A DNA stretch of 64,000 nt from Acidobacteriaceae bacterium. Lineage in GTDB: Bacteria; Acidobacteriota; Terriglobia; Terriglobales; Acidobacteriaceae. This document shows positions 1 to 8,823 of the stretch, piece after piece (within the stretch, counting starts at the first letter, position 1; the number at the start of each line of letters is the position of its first letter). The position numbers were made by a program, and so were the translations under genes. The DNA is taken from positions 62,001-126,000 of the forward strand of contig JAOAPN010000016.1 of the NCBI GenBank assembly GCA_025462885.1, in the 5' to 3' direction. The notes beneath the pieces were generated by a model that made no database searches, was not told the DNA's origin, and saw only the letters and a list, made by a program, of their open reading frames with translations.

Positions 1-1468
1 GGGCTATTGGGTGCTGGTGCATCGTTCCGTGGTGGGACGAGCTTTGTACGCGATTGGCTTCAATGTCGAAGGAGCGCGTCACGCCGGGGTTCCGGTAAGG
101 CGGCGATTGGCACTGGTGTATTTGCTCTCCGGAGCCGTGGCTGGATTGGCGGCGATCATCTATGTGGCGCATCTTGGCTTGGCAAAGTCAGACCTTGGCA
201 CGGGGTATGAGTTGCAGGCGATTGCGGCAGTTGTGCTGGGAGGAACCTCGGTCTTTGGAGGACGCGGGACCATCCTGGGGACGCTGCTGGGGCTGTTCTT
301 TCTTTCGGTGCTGCAGAATGGAATGCACTTGATGGCTCTCCCTTCGGAGTTGACAGGCGTTCTGATTGGCTTGCTGCTGCTGGGGATCGTGAGCCTGGAT
401 CGTCTGCGGGGGCGGGCAGCTACGAAAACTCCGGCTGGCTCGACGAGGACGAAGCAGAAAATTGTTTTCGCTTTGGTTGCGATTGCGGTGCTGGGTTTCG
501 CCGGTCAGCATTGGTATGGAGCGCGGGGCGGAGATAGCTCTCGCCGAGCAGGTGCTAAGGGACGCCGGCCCGTGATCGCGGTGATGCCGAAGGCCAAGGG
601 TGATCCTTATTTTCTGAGTGCGCGAGCGGGAGCGGAAGAGGCGGCGAAGGCTCTCGATGTGGAATTGATCTGGGATGGGCCGACGAGCCTGGACGCTTCG
701 CAACAGAATGAACTGGTGGAGAACTGGATTACGCGAGGCGTGGATGCGATTGTGGTTGCGGTGGAGAATCGCGGCAGCATTTCGACGGTGCTCCGCAAGG
801 CTCGGCAGCATGGCATTGCGGTGCTGACCTGGGATGCGGATGCCGAGGTCGACGCGCGGGCTTACTTTCTGGATCAGGCTACACCGGAGGGAATTGCAAA
901 TACGTTGACCGACGAAACGGCAAGGCTGATGCCGCAGGGTGGGCAATTTGCAATCATCACAGGGGCGCTAAGCGCAGCCAATCAGAATGAGTGGATTGCG
1001 TTCATCAAGAAGCGAGTGGCGGAGAAGCATCCTGAGCTAGTGCTGGCTACCGTGCAGCCGAGCGATGATGATCGCGATAAGGCGTTCACGCAGACCCAGA
1101 CAATCTTGAAGGTGTTTCCGCAGGTGAAGCTGGTGATGGATATTTCGGCTCCTGCAGTGCCGGGATCGGCCGAGGCGGTGCAGCAGTCGGGGCGCAAGGA
1201 TGTGGATGTGATCGGGCTGTCGCTTCCGGCGATCTGCAAGCCCTACGTGCACAGCGGGGTGGTGCAGACGATCGTGCTTTGGAATACGCGGGATCTCGGG
1301 TATCTGACGGTCTACGCGGGTTGGCTGGAGGCGCAGAAGAAGATTCCCGCAGGGGCGACTTCGATTGAAGCGGGTCGACTGGGAAGGCTGCAGGTGCGTG
1401 GATCAGAGATTGTGCTGGGGGTACCGCTGATCATCAACAAGGAAAACATCGACCATCTGGACTTCTAA
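1..1468 (+). CDS. Sugar ABC transporter permease fused to RhaS-like substrate-binding domain (5' partial)
   Basis: The open frame enters from the left edge and ends at 1468, so the true start lies outside. Residues 1 to about 130 of the visible part are the C-terminal half of an RbsC/RhaP/LsrD-type permease, with the family loop GRALYAIG followed by membrane segments. An extra membrane segment (about 151-168) follows, then from about residue 187 a complete periplasmic-binding domain beginning RPVIAVMPKAKGDPYF. That domain resembles RhaS and LsrB: it carries QATPEGIANTL, NQNEWI and a VVLWNTRDLGY stretch near the end. The binding protein would therefore be tethered to its own permease rather than diffusing. 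Rhamnose or a related sugar is the likeliest substrate; autoinducer-2 is the alternative. The gene converges on the sugar operon ending at 1579. The ATPase subunit must lie to the left. Confidence 0.85.
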   Translation, partial: GYWVLVHRSVVGRALYAIGFNVEGARHAGVPVRRRLALVYLLSGAVAGLAAIIYVAHLGLAKSDLGTGYELQAIAAVVLGGTSVFGGRGTILGTLLGLFFLSVLQNGMHLMALPSELTGVLIGLLLLGIVSLDRLRGRAATKTPAGSTRTKQKIVFALVAIAVLGFAGQHWYGARGGDSSRRAGAKGRRPVIAVMPKAKGDPYFLSARAGAEEAAKALDVELIWDGPTSLDASQQNELVENWITRGVDAIVVAVENRGSISTVLRKARQHGIAVLTWDADAEVDARAYFLDQATPEGIANTLTDETARLMPQGGQFAIITGALSAANQNEWIAFIKKRVAEKHPELVLATVQPSDDDRDKAFTQTQTILKVFPQVKLVMDISAPAVPGSAEAVQQSGRKDVDVIGLSLPAICKPYVHSGVVQTIVLWNTRDLGYLTVYAGWLEAQKKIPAGATSIEAGRLGRLQVRGSEIVLGVPLIINKENIDHLDF

Positions 1469-1578
1469 AGCAGTACCCTCATCACTATAAAGTCGTTTCC
1501 CTCACGCGAAGCGTCCAACACCCCACGAAGTGGCGCCTGCCCGGCGTTAGGGCGCACTTGGCGTTTACTTTGCTTCAG

Positions 1579-2661
1579 CTATGTACTCTGGATCGCTTCT
1601 GCCACCTCATCGACACCGCTGAGGACGCGCAGTTCGATGTTGAATTCAGTGCGCTCGCCGGGAGCCAGGGTTTGCAGAGTACCGCGGGTACGCTCTGCGG
1701 CGCGGCCCAGGGAGCGGCAGTTGCCGGGCTCGAGGCCAAGGACAAAGTGGTTTGTGCCGGTCATTTTCCATTGGGTGAACTCAGGCATGGCGGCTGCGTC
1801 GTAGTTGAGTGCGATGGCGAAGTCCGGCTGCTGCGTATCGCTGACCAGGACGACGGTAACGCGGCCTTTGTCGTCGGGCTTCATTTGATGGAAGTAGACT
1901 CGTTCGTCTGTGCCCTGGATCGGTGCTTCAAAGCCATCCCACTGGGCCTTTGATTTGGCCGCGTGGTCCGTGGCTGGCTCCTGCGAAAGCGATGGGGCGT
2001 AGACCCTGCTGCGCTCGGTCAGGAGCGGAAATCCGAAGTTGAAGTGGTACAGCATCATCACGGGCGACGGTTTCGGTCCTTGGTTCTCTACGACGTCCCG
2101 GATCGAGAACGATGTGCTCTTGAGAGAGGTCGTGACGGTGCGCTGGAGAAGAAGATTGGGACCGTGGACGGAGGCTTCGCGCACTTTGCCCGTGATCGTG
2201 AAGAGGCAGTCGTCGCCGTGCCAGTCCTCCGACCAGGTGACATGCTCGGAAGGAATGTTGGAGATGGGACCGTGCAGTCCGAGGCTTTCACCGGCATCTT
2301 CTGACGGTGCGCCTGCGGTGCTGAGACCGCAGGTGGTGAGCAGACCGCCGAAGAAGTTCTTGAGCCACTCCAGGCCACGGTTGGAGAAGTACGCGGGATG
2401 CACCATGCCAGCAGGCGAGTGCCAACAGAGTGACTTGCCCCGAAAGCTGGCCTCATAGATATCCATGCCGCGATCCGGGGTGACCCAGAGCTCGAGGCCA
2501 GCGGCGGTACGGACGCGAAGAGTCGACACGCCTTTGGCTTTGCCTTCGGCATGGGTAAAGGGAGTGATGCCGCCGACCTGCGAGAGCCTTCCGGTGCGCT
2601 GAAGGAGGAAGTCACGCGAGGGGGAGGGCTCTGACGCAGCGGATTTTTCGGACTTCGGCAT
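1579..2661 (-). CDS. DUF4432 family protein (aldose 1-epimerase-like)
   Basis: About 360 residues with the galactose-mutarotase-like beta-sandwich signature of DUF4432: ELWVTPDRGMDI near the N terminus, LHGPISNIPSE centrally and MMLYHFNFGFPLL further on. Members are thought to bind or epimerise sugars, but the exact reaction is not established. It is the last gene of the minus-strand sugar operon and is translationally coupled to the DUF1080 gene. That gene's TAG stop overlaps a GTG at 2662-2664, and the ATG at 2659-2661 follows directly; I take the ATG as start. No signal peptide is visible, so it is probably cytoplasmic and acts with the dehydrogenase and isomerase encoded upstream. Confidence 0.85.
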   Translation of the reverse strand: MPKSEKSAASEPSPSRDFLLQRTGRLSQVGGITPFTHAEGKAKGVSTLRVRTAAGLELWVTPDRGMDIYEASFRGKSLCWHSPAGMVHPAYFSNRGLEWLKNFFGGLLTTCGLSTAGAPSEDAGESLGLHGPISNIPSEHVTWSEDWHGDDCLFTITGKVREASVHGPNLLLQRTVTTSLKSTSFSIRDVVENQGPKPSPVMMLYHFNFGFPLLTERSRVYAPSLSQEPATDHAAKSKAQWDGFEAPIQGTDERVYFHQMKPDDKGRVTVVLVSDTQQPDFAIALNYDAAAMPEFTQWKMTGTNHFVLGLEPGNCRSLGRAAERTRGTLQTLAPGERTEFNIELRVLSGVDEVAEAIQST

Positions 2662-2663
2662 CA

Positions 2664-3548
2664 CTAAGGGAGTTTCTTGATAAAGATATTGCGGTGCGAG
2701 ATCTTCAGTGTACCGCCGCCTTCAATCTCAAGTGCAATGAGCCCGGTTGCCGCCATCTTTTCGGCGTCGGTGTCGACCGTGACCGACATGACATGGCCGT
2801 TGATGATGTGGGTGAGCGTGTGGCCGTCCGCGATGATCTCGACCTGGTTCCAGTCGTCGGGCTTGAGGAACTGCTTGAGGTCATCGGTGTTGCCAACCGA
2901 TCCCATGAGGCGCTTCTTGACGCCGGTGTCAGCGATGACGATCTGGCCGCGGTAGGTGATGATGCCGCGCGGTGAGCTCTGCTCATAGAGCTGACCGGTG
3001 TAGCGATTGTTGTAGTCGTAGTCTGCCTGGTAGCCGGCCATGTTCCACTTGGCATGTTTCTTGAGCAGCTCCAGGTTCTTGGCCATGCGCGCCTTCATCT
3101 CGGCCGGGGCATCGGGCGGCATGGGCCGCTCGACCGGAGGAACAAGCTTGCTGCGGTACTGAATGCCGCCATTGGCTCCAGCGCCTTCGAGCTTCATCTC
3201 CAGGCGGAGGCGGAAGTTGGCGAACTGCCCACCTTTATAGATGATGTTGGTGGTGCCGGAGGGGTTGGCGTCGCTGGATTCGCCGACGATGGCACCATCG
3301 GCGTAGTGCCAGACGTCGGAGGGGCCATCCCAACCGCTGAGGGTCTTACCGTCGAAGAGCGAGGTCCAGCCCTCGTGATTGTCCCAGTCGATCGGCTCGG
3401 GCTGAGTAAATCCGCCGGCGGCGCGACGCGCAGGTTGGCCGGCTGCCGGCTGCTGTGCCACAGCGGACACAGTAAGCAATGCAGTTGCGAGGCATGCCAG
3501 CGTGACGCCAGCTATCTTGATGCGGGGAGCTGCCGTTGGGAATGTCAT
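2664..3548 (-). CDS. Secreted DUF1080 protein (3-keto-disaccharide hydrolase domain)
   Basis: 294 residues: a signal peptide ending near AVAQQ, then a concanavalin-like DUF1080 domain recognised by LFDGKTLSGWDG, YRSKL and IINGHVMSVTVD. DUF1080 proteins are lectin-like glycan-binding or hydrolysing proteins; several act on 3-keto-glucosides made by Gfo/Idh dehydrogenases, and such a dehydrogenase is the next gene upstream. I chose the ATG at 3546-3548 because AAGGAGA sits 7 bases upstream and the signal peptide then begins properly. A start 30 bases upstream would add non-signal residues. Fourth gene of the five-gene operon, coupled to the DUF4432 gene. Confidence 0.87.
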   Translation of the reverse strand: MTFPTAAPRIKIAGVTLACLATALLTVSAVAQQPAAGQPARRAAGGFTQPEPIDWDNHEGWTSLFDGKTLSGWDGPSDVWHYADGAIVGESSDANPSGTTNIIYKGGQFANFRLRLEMKLEGAGANGGIQYRSKLVPPVERPMPPDAPAEMKARMAKNLELLKKHAKWNMAGYQADYDYNNRYTGQLYEQSSPRGIITYRGQIVIADTGVKKRLMGSVGNTDDLKQFLKPDDWNQVEIIADGHTLTHIINGHVMSVTVDTDAEKMAATGLIALEIEGGGTLKISHRNIFIKKLP

Positions 3549-3614
3549 CTCTTCTCCTTGGGAATACTGATGAGGCACTTGCGATGAGCCGCTTCGAGGC
3601 CGCTCCGATCCTGG

Positions 3615-4760
3615 TTACGCCGAGGCGACTGTCTCCCACTGCCGGGTCTTTGCTGAACTTAGAACTGCATCGGTTACATAATCCGCTGCGAGCCCATCCT
3701 GGAAGGATGGGGCGAACTTTTCTCCCTTGCCGGTGGCTTGCAGAAAGTCGGCGACCTGGTGGATGAAGGTGTGTTCGTAGCCAATCTGGAGGCCGGGGAC
3801 CCACCAGTTCTTCATATAGGGATGATCGCTGTCGGTGATGTGAATGCTCTTCCAGCCGCGCAGGCGACTTTCATCGCGGTAGTCGAAGAACTCAAGGCGA
3901 TGGAGGTCGTGGAGGTCCCACCTGGCGGAGGCGAACTCGCCGTTGATTTCGAGGGTGAAGAGAGCCTTGTGGCCTCGGGCGTAGCGCGTCGCTTCGAAGA
4001 GAGCGGTGGAACCGTTCTGAAAGCGGCCGAGGAAACTGCTGGCGTCGTCGATGCTGACGGCTTCGACCTTGCCGGTGAGCGAGTGCTTGCGCTCCTTGAT
4101 GAAGGTCTCGGTCATGCCGGAGACTTCGGCGATCGGACCATTGAGCCAGAGGGCCATGTCGATGTTATGGGCGAGGAGGTCGCCGGTCACTCCGCTGCCA
4201 GCGACAGAAGCGTCAAGCCGCCATAGTCCTTCGCCGCCCTGCGGGAGGTCGCTGGAGATGGTCCAGTCCTGCAGGAACTGCGAGCGGTAGTGGAAGATGC
4301 GGCCGAAGCGGCCTTCGTCCAGCAGTTGCTTGAGCAGGACGAGAGCAGGAACACGACGGTAGTTGTACCAGACCATGTTGGGAACGTTGGCCGCCTCGAT
4401 GGCGTCCACCATGGACTTGCCTTCGACGGCGGTGCGGCCGAGGGGCTTTTCGCAGAGCACCATCTTGCCGGCCTTGGCGGCAGCGATGGCAATCTCCGCG
4501 TGGGTATCGTTGGGACTGGCGATGTCGATGACGTCGATGTCGATGCGCTCAATGAGGGCGCGCCAGTCGGTCTCGATAGACTCATAGCCCCAGTTCTCCG
4601 CGAAGCCCTTGGCGCGTTCGGCGTTGCGGGCACAGACTGCTTTGAGGACGGGCTGATAGGGCACGTCGAAGAAGCGCGGGGCCTGGAGAAACGCGTTGGA
4701 GTGGGTGCGGCCCATGAAGCCGTATCCGACGAGTCCAACGTTCAAAGTCTTACGTGCCAT
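3615..4760 (-). CDS. Gfo/Idh/MocA family NAD(P)-dependent sugar dehydrogenase
   Basis: 381 residues with an N-terminal Rossmann fold (G12-Y-G14-F-M-G17) and the EKP motif at 104-106 that supplies the catalytic lysine, followed by the alpha/beta substrate domain with [10 protein letters not shown] near the C terminus. The family oxidises or reduces sugars, inositols or their derivatives using bound or exchangeable NAD(P). Here it sits between a TIM-barrel isomerase (4786-5829) and a DUF1080 protein, a combination used for 3-keto-sugar or inositol-type pathways. The ATG at 4758-4760 has AGAGGGA upstream; a longer frame from 4835 would add 25 residues without a sensible signal and would overlap the neighbouring gene. 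Confidence 0.9.
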   Translation of the reverse strand: MARKTLNVGLVGYGFMGRTHSNAFLQAPRFFDVPYQPVLKAVCARNAERAKGFAENWGYESIETDWRALIERIDIDVIDIASPNDTHAEIAIAAAKAGKMVLCEKPLGRTAVEGKSMVDAIEAANVPNMVWYNYRRVPALVLLKQLLDEGRFGRIFHYRSQFLQDWTISSDLPQGGEGLWRLDASVAGSGVTGDLLAHNIDMALWLNGPIAEVSGMTETFIKERKHSLTGKVEAVSIDDASSFLGRFQNGSTALFEATRYARGHKALFTLEINGEFASARWDLHDLHRLEFFDYRDESRLRGWKSIHITDSDHPYMKNWWVPGLQIGYEHTFIHQVADFLQATGKGEKFAPSFQDGLAADYVTDAVLSSAKTRQWETVASA

Positions 4761-4785
4761 AGTTCCCTCTTGAAGCGGGTTGAGG

Positions 4786-5829
4786 CTAGTCCCAGCCGTG
4801 GGCGTCGCGAACGGCGAGGAGCGTTCCGAGAACATTGTTCCAGGTCTCGGGCGCGGTCATGGTGGAGTTGGGGAACATGCAGCCGTCCCAGCAGATGTGT
4901 TCAAAGGCACGCGTTGGAGCTCCGTTCGCGTTGTTCATCCAGAGCCCGGCGACCTTGACGATGTCCATCTTGCCGTTGGGATCGTTGGCCGGGCAGTGGC
5001 GACCGGTCTTGTCGTGCGAGCCGGTGCCGTGGACGGTGCCATCGTTCTGGGCGACGTGGAAGTCGATGGTCCAGAGACGAAGGGCATCGGTCAACTTCTT
5101 GAGGGCGTCCATTAGGACTTCCTGGCTGGACCAGTCGAAGTTCTCGGGAAGCAGTCGATCTTCGGGGGCGTTGTAGCCGAGGGTGTAAAGCAGCGAGTGC
5201 GCCATGTCGGCCTGAAAGCCGAGAGTCTTAGGCCGATCTACGAGTTCGAGCAGCTCGACCATGCGGCGCCAGCTATGCATCGCGCCCCAGCAGATTTCGC
5301 CTTCGGCGGCGAGACGCTCGCCGTAGCCTTCAGCGATGTCACAGGCTTCACGGAAAGTTTCCGCAATGCGTTTGGTATTGGCTGCGGGATCCTTTGCCCA
5401 CTCCGCGGGGCTTACGGAAGAATCGATGCGGATAACGCCGTAGCGGCGGATGCCGGTCTCGCGCAGGGTCTTGCCAATCACGCAGGCCTTGCGAATCTGT
5501 GTGAGAAAGGCCTTGCGCTCTTCCTCGGATCCCATGGCGGAGCCTCCTCCCGTTCCCGCCCAGACCGGTGCGACCATGGAGCCGACGACCAGATTGCGGC
5601 GAGCAATGTTCTCGGACAGGCGGGTGAGGTCTTCCTTGGTGGAATCAATGTCGACGTGGGGCAGCGAGAGGAAGAGATCGACTCCGTCGAATTTCTTGCC
5701 GTCAACCTCGGCGGCAGCCGTCATGTCGAGCATGGTGTCGAGGGCAATGGGCGGTTCAGAGTCCGGCCCCTTGCCGACGAGGCCGGGCCACATGGCGTTG
5801 TGGACTGCGGGATGTTTATGTGTGCTCAC
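4786..5829 (-). CDS. Xylose isomerase-like TIM-barrel sugar isomerase/epimerase
   Basis: 347 residues of the AP-endonuclease-2/xylose-isomerase-like fold (the IolE/IolH/IolI/YcjR group). Typical stretches are [18 protein letters not shown], a glutamate-rich centre ([14 protein letters not shown]), the metal-binding region [13 protein letters not shown] and a C-terminal [23 protein letters not shown] divalent-metal isomerase or epimerase acting on a sugar or keto-inositol is likely; the substrate cannot be read from sequence. It lies 25 bases upstream of the Gfo/Idh gene and 11 bases downstream of the cupin gene, so it is firmly in the operon. Confidence 0.87.
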   Translation of the reverse strand: MSTHKHPAVHNAMWPGLVGKGPDSEPPIALDTMLDMTAAAEVDGKKFDGVDLFLSLPHVDIDSTKEDLTRLSENIARRNLVVGSMVAPVWAGTGGGSAMGSEEERKAFLTQIRKACVIGKTLRETGIRRYGVIRIDSSVSPAEWAKDPAANTKRIAETFREACDIAEGYGERLAAEGEICWGAMHSWRRMVELLELVDRPKTLGFQADMAHSLLYTLGYNAPEDRLLPENFDWSSQEVLMDALKKLTDALRLWTIDFHVAQNDGTVHGTGSHDKTGRHCPANDPNGKMDIVKVAGLWMNNANGAPTRAFEHICWDGCMFPNSTMTAPETWNNVLGTLLAVRDAHGWD

Positions 5830-5840
5830 GGGGCCTCTGC

Positions 5841-7058
5841 TTATTTCTTCCGGAGTGGTTCGGCGTCGGGGTTGGCGGGGCCGAAGTGCTTGAGCAGGAC
5901 GAGAGGATCGGAGGAGCTGGTGTTCTCGATGACGAGACCTGCCTGAGCGGTTGCGGCGGTGACGAAGACTTCATCCTCGGTCATCTCGCCGAAGCGGATC
6001 ATGGATGGCGTGCTGACAGTGAGTTTGCCGAGCCTGCCGTGACCCTGGGTGAGGATGACGCCGTAAGCTTCTGCATCCTTAATGGTAACGGTGCGGCCCG
6101 GCAGGACGGTGAGTTCCTTGGCGGAGTAGAACTTCGTTCCGTAGGTGATCCACACCTCGCGGTAGCCCTCAGCTTCCATCTCGGCGACTGGTTTGACGGG
6201 GTGCGGGAAGGTCTTGTTGGACTTGGCAAACTCGGGGTTGATGTTGGCTTCCCAGTCGAGCATGCTGATGAGATAGTCGATGTCCTTGATGAACTCGGGC
6301 TTGACGTCCTTGACCAGGAGATCCCAAGGGACGATGCGGCCCTCGACTTCTGACTGGAACATGGCGAAGACGTCGCTGTTGACCTGTGGCTCATAGGTAA
6401 CGAGCGAGCCGGGAGCGTGAAGGATGCCGGGATCGATCTGCCAGCCGGTGCCGGGGACGAGCCGGTAGGCGCGGGCGTAGGCGAGGATTCCGTTGTCGCC
6501 CTGGTTCCAGTTTTTGAGGCAGTTACGAATGTCGTCCTTGGTGGTGCCGGGCTCGAGCCCCATATAGGTGTGGGGGAAGTTGTTCTGGATCTGGTTGTAC
6601 TGAGGCGGGAAGTAGTAGGCCTCGGGCTTACCCTTCTGGCCGATGAGTTCCGCGAACTCGTCGCTCTGGTGCATGTGATGGGGGATGGGGCCCATGTTGT
6701 CGAAGAATTTGCAGAGGAGGTTCCAGCCGCCTTCGCGCTGCATGACGTCGGCGCCAAGGATGAGATCTCCGGCGGTCTCGACTGCTTCCTTCAGAAGGAA
6801 CTTGTCTCCGGCCGCAGGACGTACGTAACTGAGACCTTCATCCGGGGTCGTCTCAGGGCCGTTTGAGGCGCTGGTCGTCGACGAGAACCAGCGCTCGTTG
6901 ATGCCTCCGCGGTGACCGCCAAAGGCATACAGATCGTCGGGATGCAGCTTGAGTCTACGGCCCGGGATCATGAACGAACGCGGAACCCACGAGGGTTGCA
7001 GTCTTAGAACTCCGTCACCTGCGCTGATTGCTGCTTCAACCTGATTTCGATTCAACAT
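5841..7058 (-). CDS. Cupin-fold protein of class I mannose-6-phosphate isomerase type
   Basis: 405 residues with a class I phosphomannose-isomerase-like arrangement. The probable metal site is H-H-M-H followed by an acidic FAEL stretch, with a later ILHAPGS strand and a C-terminal jelly-roll half containing [16 protein letters not shown]. First gene of the minus-strand operon, so it would set the pathway with the isomerase, dehydrogenase, DUF1080 and DUF4432 genes. I use the ATG at 7056-7058, which has AAAGG upstream; a possible start at 7079 would add seven residues. The exact sugar is unknown. A 13-base match to the inositol oxygenase operator lies just upstream at 7081-7093. Confidence 0.83.
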   Translation of the reverse strand: MLNRNQVEAAISAGDGVLRLQPSWVPRSFMIPGRRLKLHPDDLYAFGGHRGGINERWFSSTTSASNGPETTPDEGLSYVRPAAGDKFLLKEAVETAGDLILGADVMQREGGWNLLCKFFDNMGPIPHHMHQSDEFAELIGQKGKPEAYYFPPQYNQIQNNFPHTYMGLEPGTTKDDIRNCLKNWNQGDNGILAYARAYRLVPGTGWQIDPGILHAPGSLVTYEPQVNSDVFAMFQSEVEGRIVPWDLLVKDVKPEFIKDIDYLISMLDWEANINPEFAKSNKTFPHPVKPVAEMEAEGYREVWITYGTKFYSAKELTVLPGRTVTIKDAEAYGVILTQGHGRLGKLTVSTPSMIRFGEMTEDEVFVTAATAQAGLVIENTSSSDPLVLLKHFGPANPDAEPLRKK

Positions 7059-7080
7059 GCTTGACCTTTTCTCTCTCAAT

Positions 7081-7093
7081 CTTTTAGTTAGCG
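7081..7093. promoter_or_regulatory. Candidate operator half-site upstream of sugar operon
   Basis: CTTTTAGTTAGCG occurs here and, identically, at 35647-35659, where it contains the left half of the perfect palindrome over the inositol oxygenase promoter. It lies 23 bases upstream of the first gene of the sugar operon. Only one half is conserved here: the right side reads GATCTTT rather than CTAACTA. A shared LacI-type repressor is an inference. Confidence 0.4.
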
Positions 7094-7176
7094 GATCTTT
7101 ATTTTTAGTCTTCCAGGCCGCTCCTGGATACGTTTACTCATAACCTCATTGTTGCAGTGCTTCGTGTGCTCTCGTT

Positions 7177-8709
7177 CTAGTGCTCAATCCCGATCCCGAA
7201 GGAGTAGAGCGTGTTGTCGTGCGTGGTGAAGAAGACGTGGCTATCGCCAATGGAGACGCCTGCGTCTTTAGCATAGGTCGTGATCGAGGTCTTGCTGTTG
7301 TAGAGTTCCGTGCCGGTCTTCGCATCCAGGACGAAGAGCTTCGCCGGGGAAGCCGCACTCCCTTGCGCCAGAGCGATGACGAGGCTGTTGGCGATGCGGG
7401 GAGCCGATGGGTTGATCAAATCCTGCGAAGTCCAGACTGGCGTAAGCGAGAGTTTGTCCCCCTGCTCTTCAATCTTGAACGCTACGACGCTGCCGTGGCC
7501 TCCCGCACCGGTTACGGATGCGAGCACCCAGCCGGTTCCGTCGGTCTCCTGCCATGCGGCCAGGCTGTCCCAGGCGTCGGGCTTTGCCTTGTAGCTCTTC
7601 GCGGTGACAGCGAGAGGGGTGTGGTGGTCGGAGCCGCCGAGAGAAGTGGTATCGAGCAGCACGAAGGTGCCGTCCGGCCCTGGCGCTGCGAGAAGCTTCT
7701 TCTGCTTATAGGTAAAGGCGACGGGAGTGACGTTTGCCAGCTTGCCGCTGCTGGGGGTGTACCAGTCTTTCGCCTTGGTCTCCTTGGCCTCAACCGCAAC
7801 GACGCTGTTTGCGTAAGCTCCGGCTGATGCGTCGGAGGTGCCGCTCCCGGTTACAACATAGGCGACTGAATCGGCGATGGTTGGACCCGCGAGGCCAACG
7901 GGGCTGACCTTACCGGTTTGATATCCGACCACCGGATACTCTGCGGTCGTCATGTCCATGGACCAGAGTCCGTTTGCGACGCCTGAGCAACCGTGTCCTG
8001 CGACGGTATAGACCGTCTTGCCACTCATGCTGAGGCCGTTGGCGCCAGCGTTCGCGGCAGGGAGGAATTTAACCGGTGGTCCGTAGTCGGCTCCGGTGGT
8101 CAGGACCTGGCCGTGGAGCATTCCGTCCGCCGCGAGGACGTAAATAGCCTTCAAGTTGAAGCCACCTCCACCGGCAGATCCGCCCAGACGTCGCGCGCTG
8201 GGTGGTGGAGGGGGGGGAGGGGGTGGCGGAGGAGGCGCACCGGGTGCCCGGCGTGCTCCGAAGTTGATGACGACGGGAGGCTCCATCACCATCTTGATGC
8301 CGGTGTCCCCGCAGGCGCCAGTTCCGGAAGATGGACTGTCATATTTTTTCTTCCAAAGGAGAGTGCCGAGCTCGGAGTCGACGGCATAGAGAGTATCCGT
8401 GCCACCAGAGAAGACGATGTCCTTGAAGCCCTGCGCGTTGATGAGCCGAGGAGCGAGGAGCGGCTCGCTGAATGAGACGCCACCTTTGCCTTCTGGCCCA
8501 AGCTTGATCTTCCAGAGGAACTTGAACTGGGCGGCGGTGTTGTCCTTCGAGAGGACGCTTTCACTCTTCTGCCAGCCACTGTGCCCGGGATCATTCCCTG
8601 TTGCGGTCCAGTTTCCAATAGGGCCACGCTGTGCGAACGCTGCACCGGAGCAGATAAATGCAGTCAGAAAGGACGCGGCTGCTGCTTGACCGAAACTTTT
8701 TCTCATCAC
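7177..8709 (-). CDS. Secreted PQQ-like beta-propeller protein with polyproline linker
   Basis: 510 residues: a signal peptide (to about residue 26, ending AFAQR) and an eight-bladed-type quinoprotein-like propeller with repeated blades (TLYAVDSELGTLLWKKKY; KLFVLDAKTGTELYNS). The fold is shared by BamB and PQQ dehydrogenases; without calcium/PQQ ligands that I can identify with certainty, enzymatic activity is unproven. A run of 12 prolines after GA at about residues 166-177, encoded by a G-rich tract at 8201-8240, interrupts the propeller and probably forms a surface loop. It is paralogous to 8824-10467 and 114 bases downstream of it, probably in the same transcript. Predicted location: periplasm. 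Confidence 0.82.
   Translation of the reverse strand: MMRKSFGQAAAASFLTAFICSGAAFAQRGPIGNWTATGNDPGHSGWQKSESVLSKDNTAAQFKFLWKIKLGPEGKGGVSFSEPLLAPRLINAQGFKDIVFSGGTDTLYAVDSELGTLLWKKKYDSPSSGTGACGDTGIKMVMEPPVVINFGARRAPGAPPPPPPPPPPPPSARRLGGSAGGGGFNLKAIYVLAADGMLHGQVLTTGADYGPPVKFLPAANAGANGLSMSGKTVYTVAGHGCSGVANGLWSMDMTTAEYPVVGYQTGKVSPVGLAGPTIADSVAYVVTGSGTSDASAGAYANSVVAVEAKETKAKDWYTPSSGKLANVTPVAFTYKQKKLLAAPGPDGTFVLLDTTSLGGSDHHTPLAVTAKSYKAKPDAWDSLAAWQETDGTGWVLASVTGAGGHGSVVAFKIEEQGDKLSLTPVWTSQDLINPSAPRIANSLVIALAQGSAASPAKLFVLDAKTGTELYNSKTSITTYAKDAGVSIGDSHVFFTTHDNTLYSFGIGIEH
8201..8240. repeat. G-rich low-complexity tract encoding polyproline
   Basis: Inside the propeller gene, read on its coding strand, this is a nearly pure C tract giving 12 consecutive prolines. 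It includes an unbroken run of eight G at 8210-8217. Such homopolymers are prone to slippage; the reading frame is intact in this assembly. Confidence 0.85.
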
Positions 8710-8823
8710 TGAACTTCCTCGATTGATGTGCGGTGAACTCTATCGAAACTCAGAATACAGAGTGCGTTGCCTTGTCCCGGCTTTTACGCTCTCCCCTGCA
8801 CTCTGAGTGCTGACTGCAAGGAA

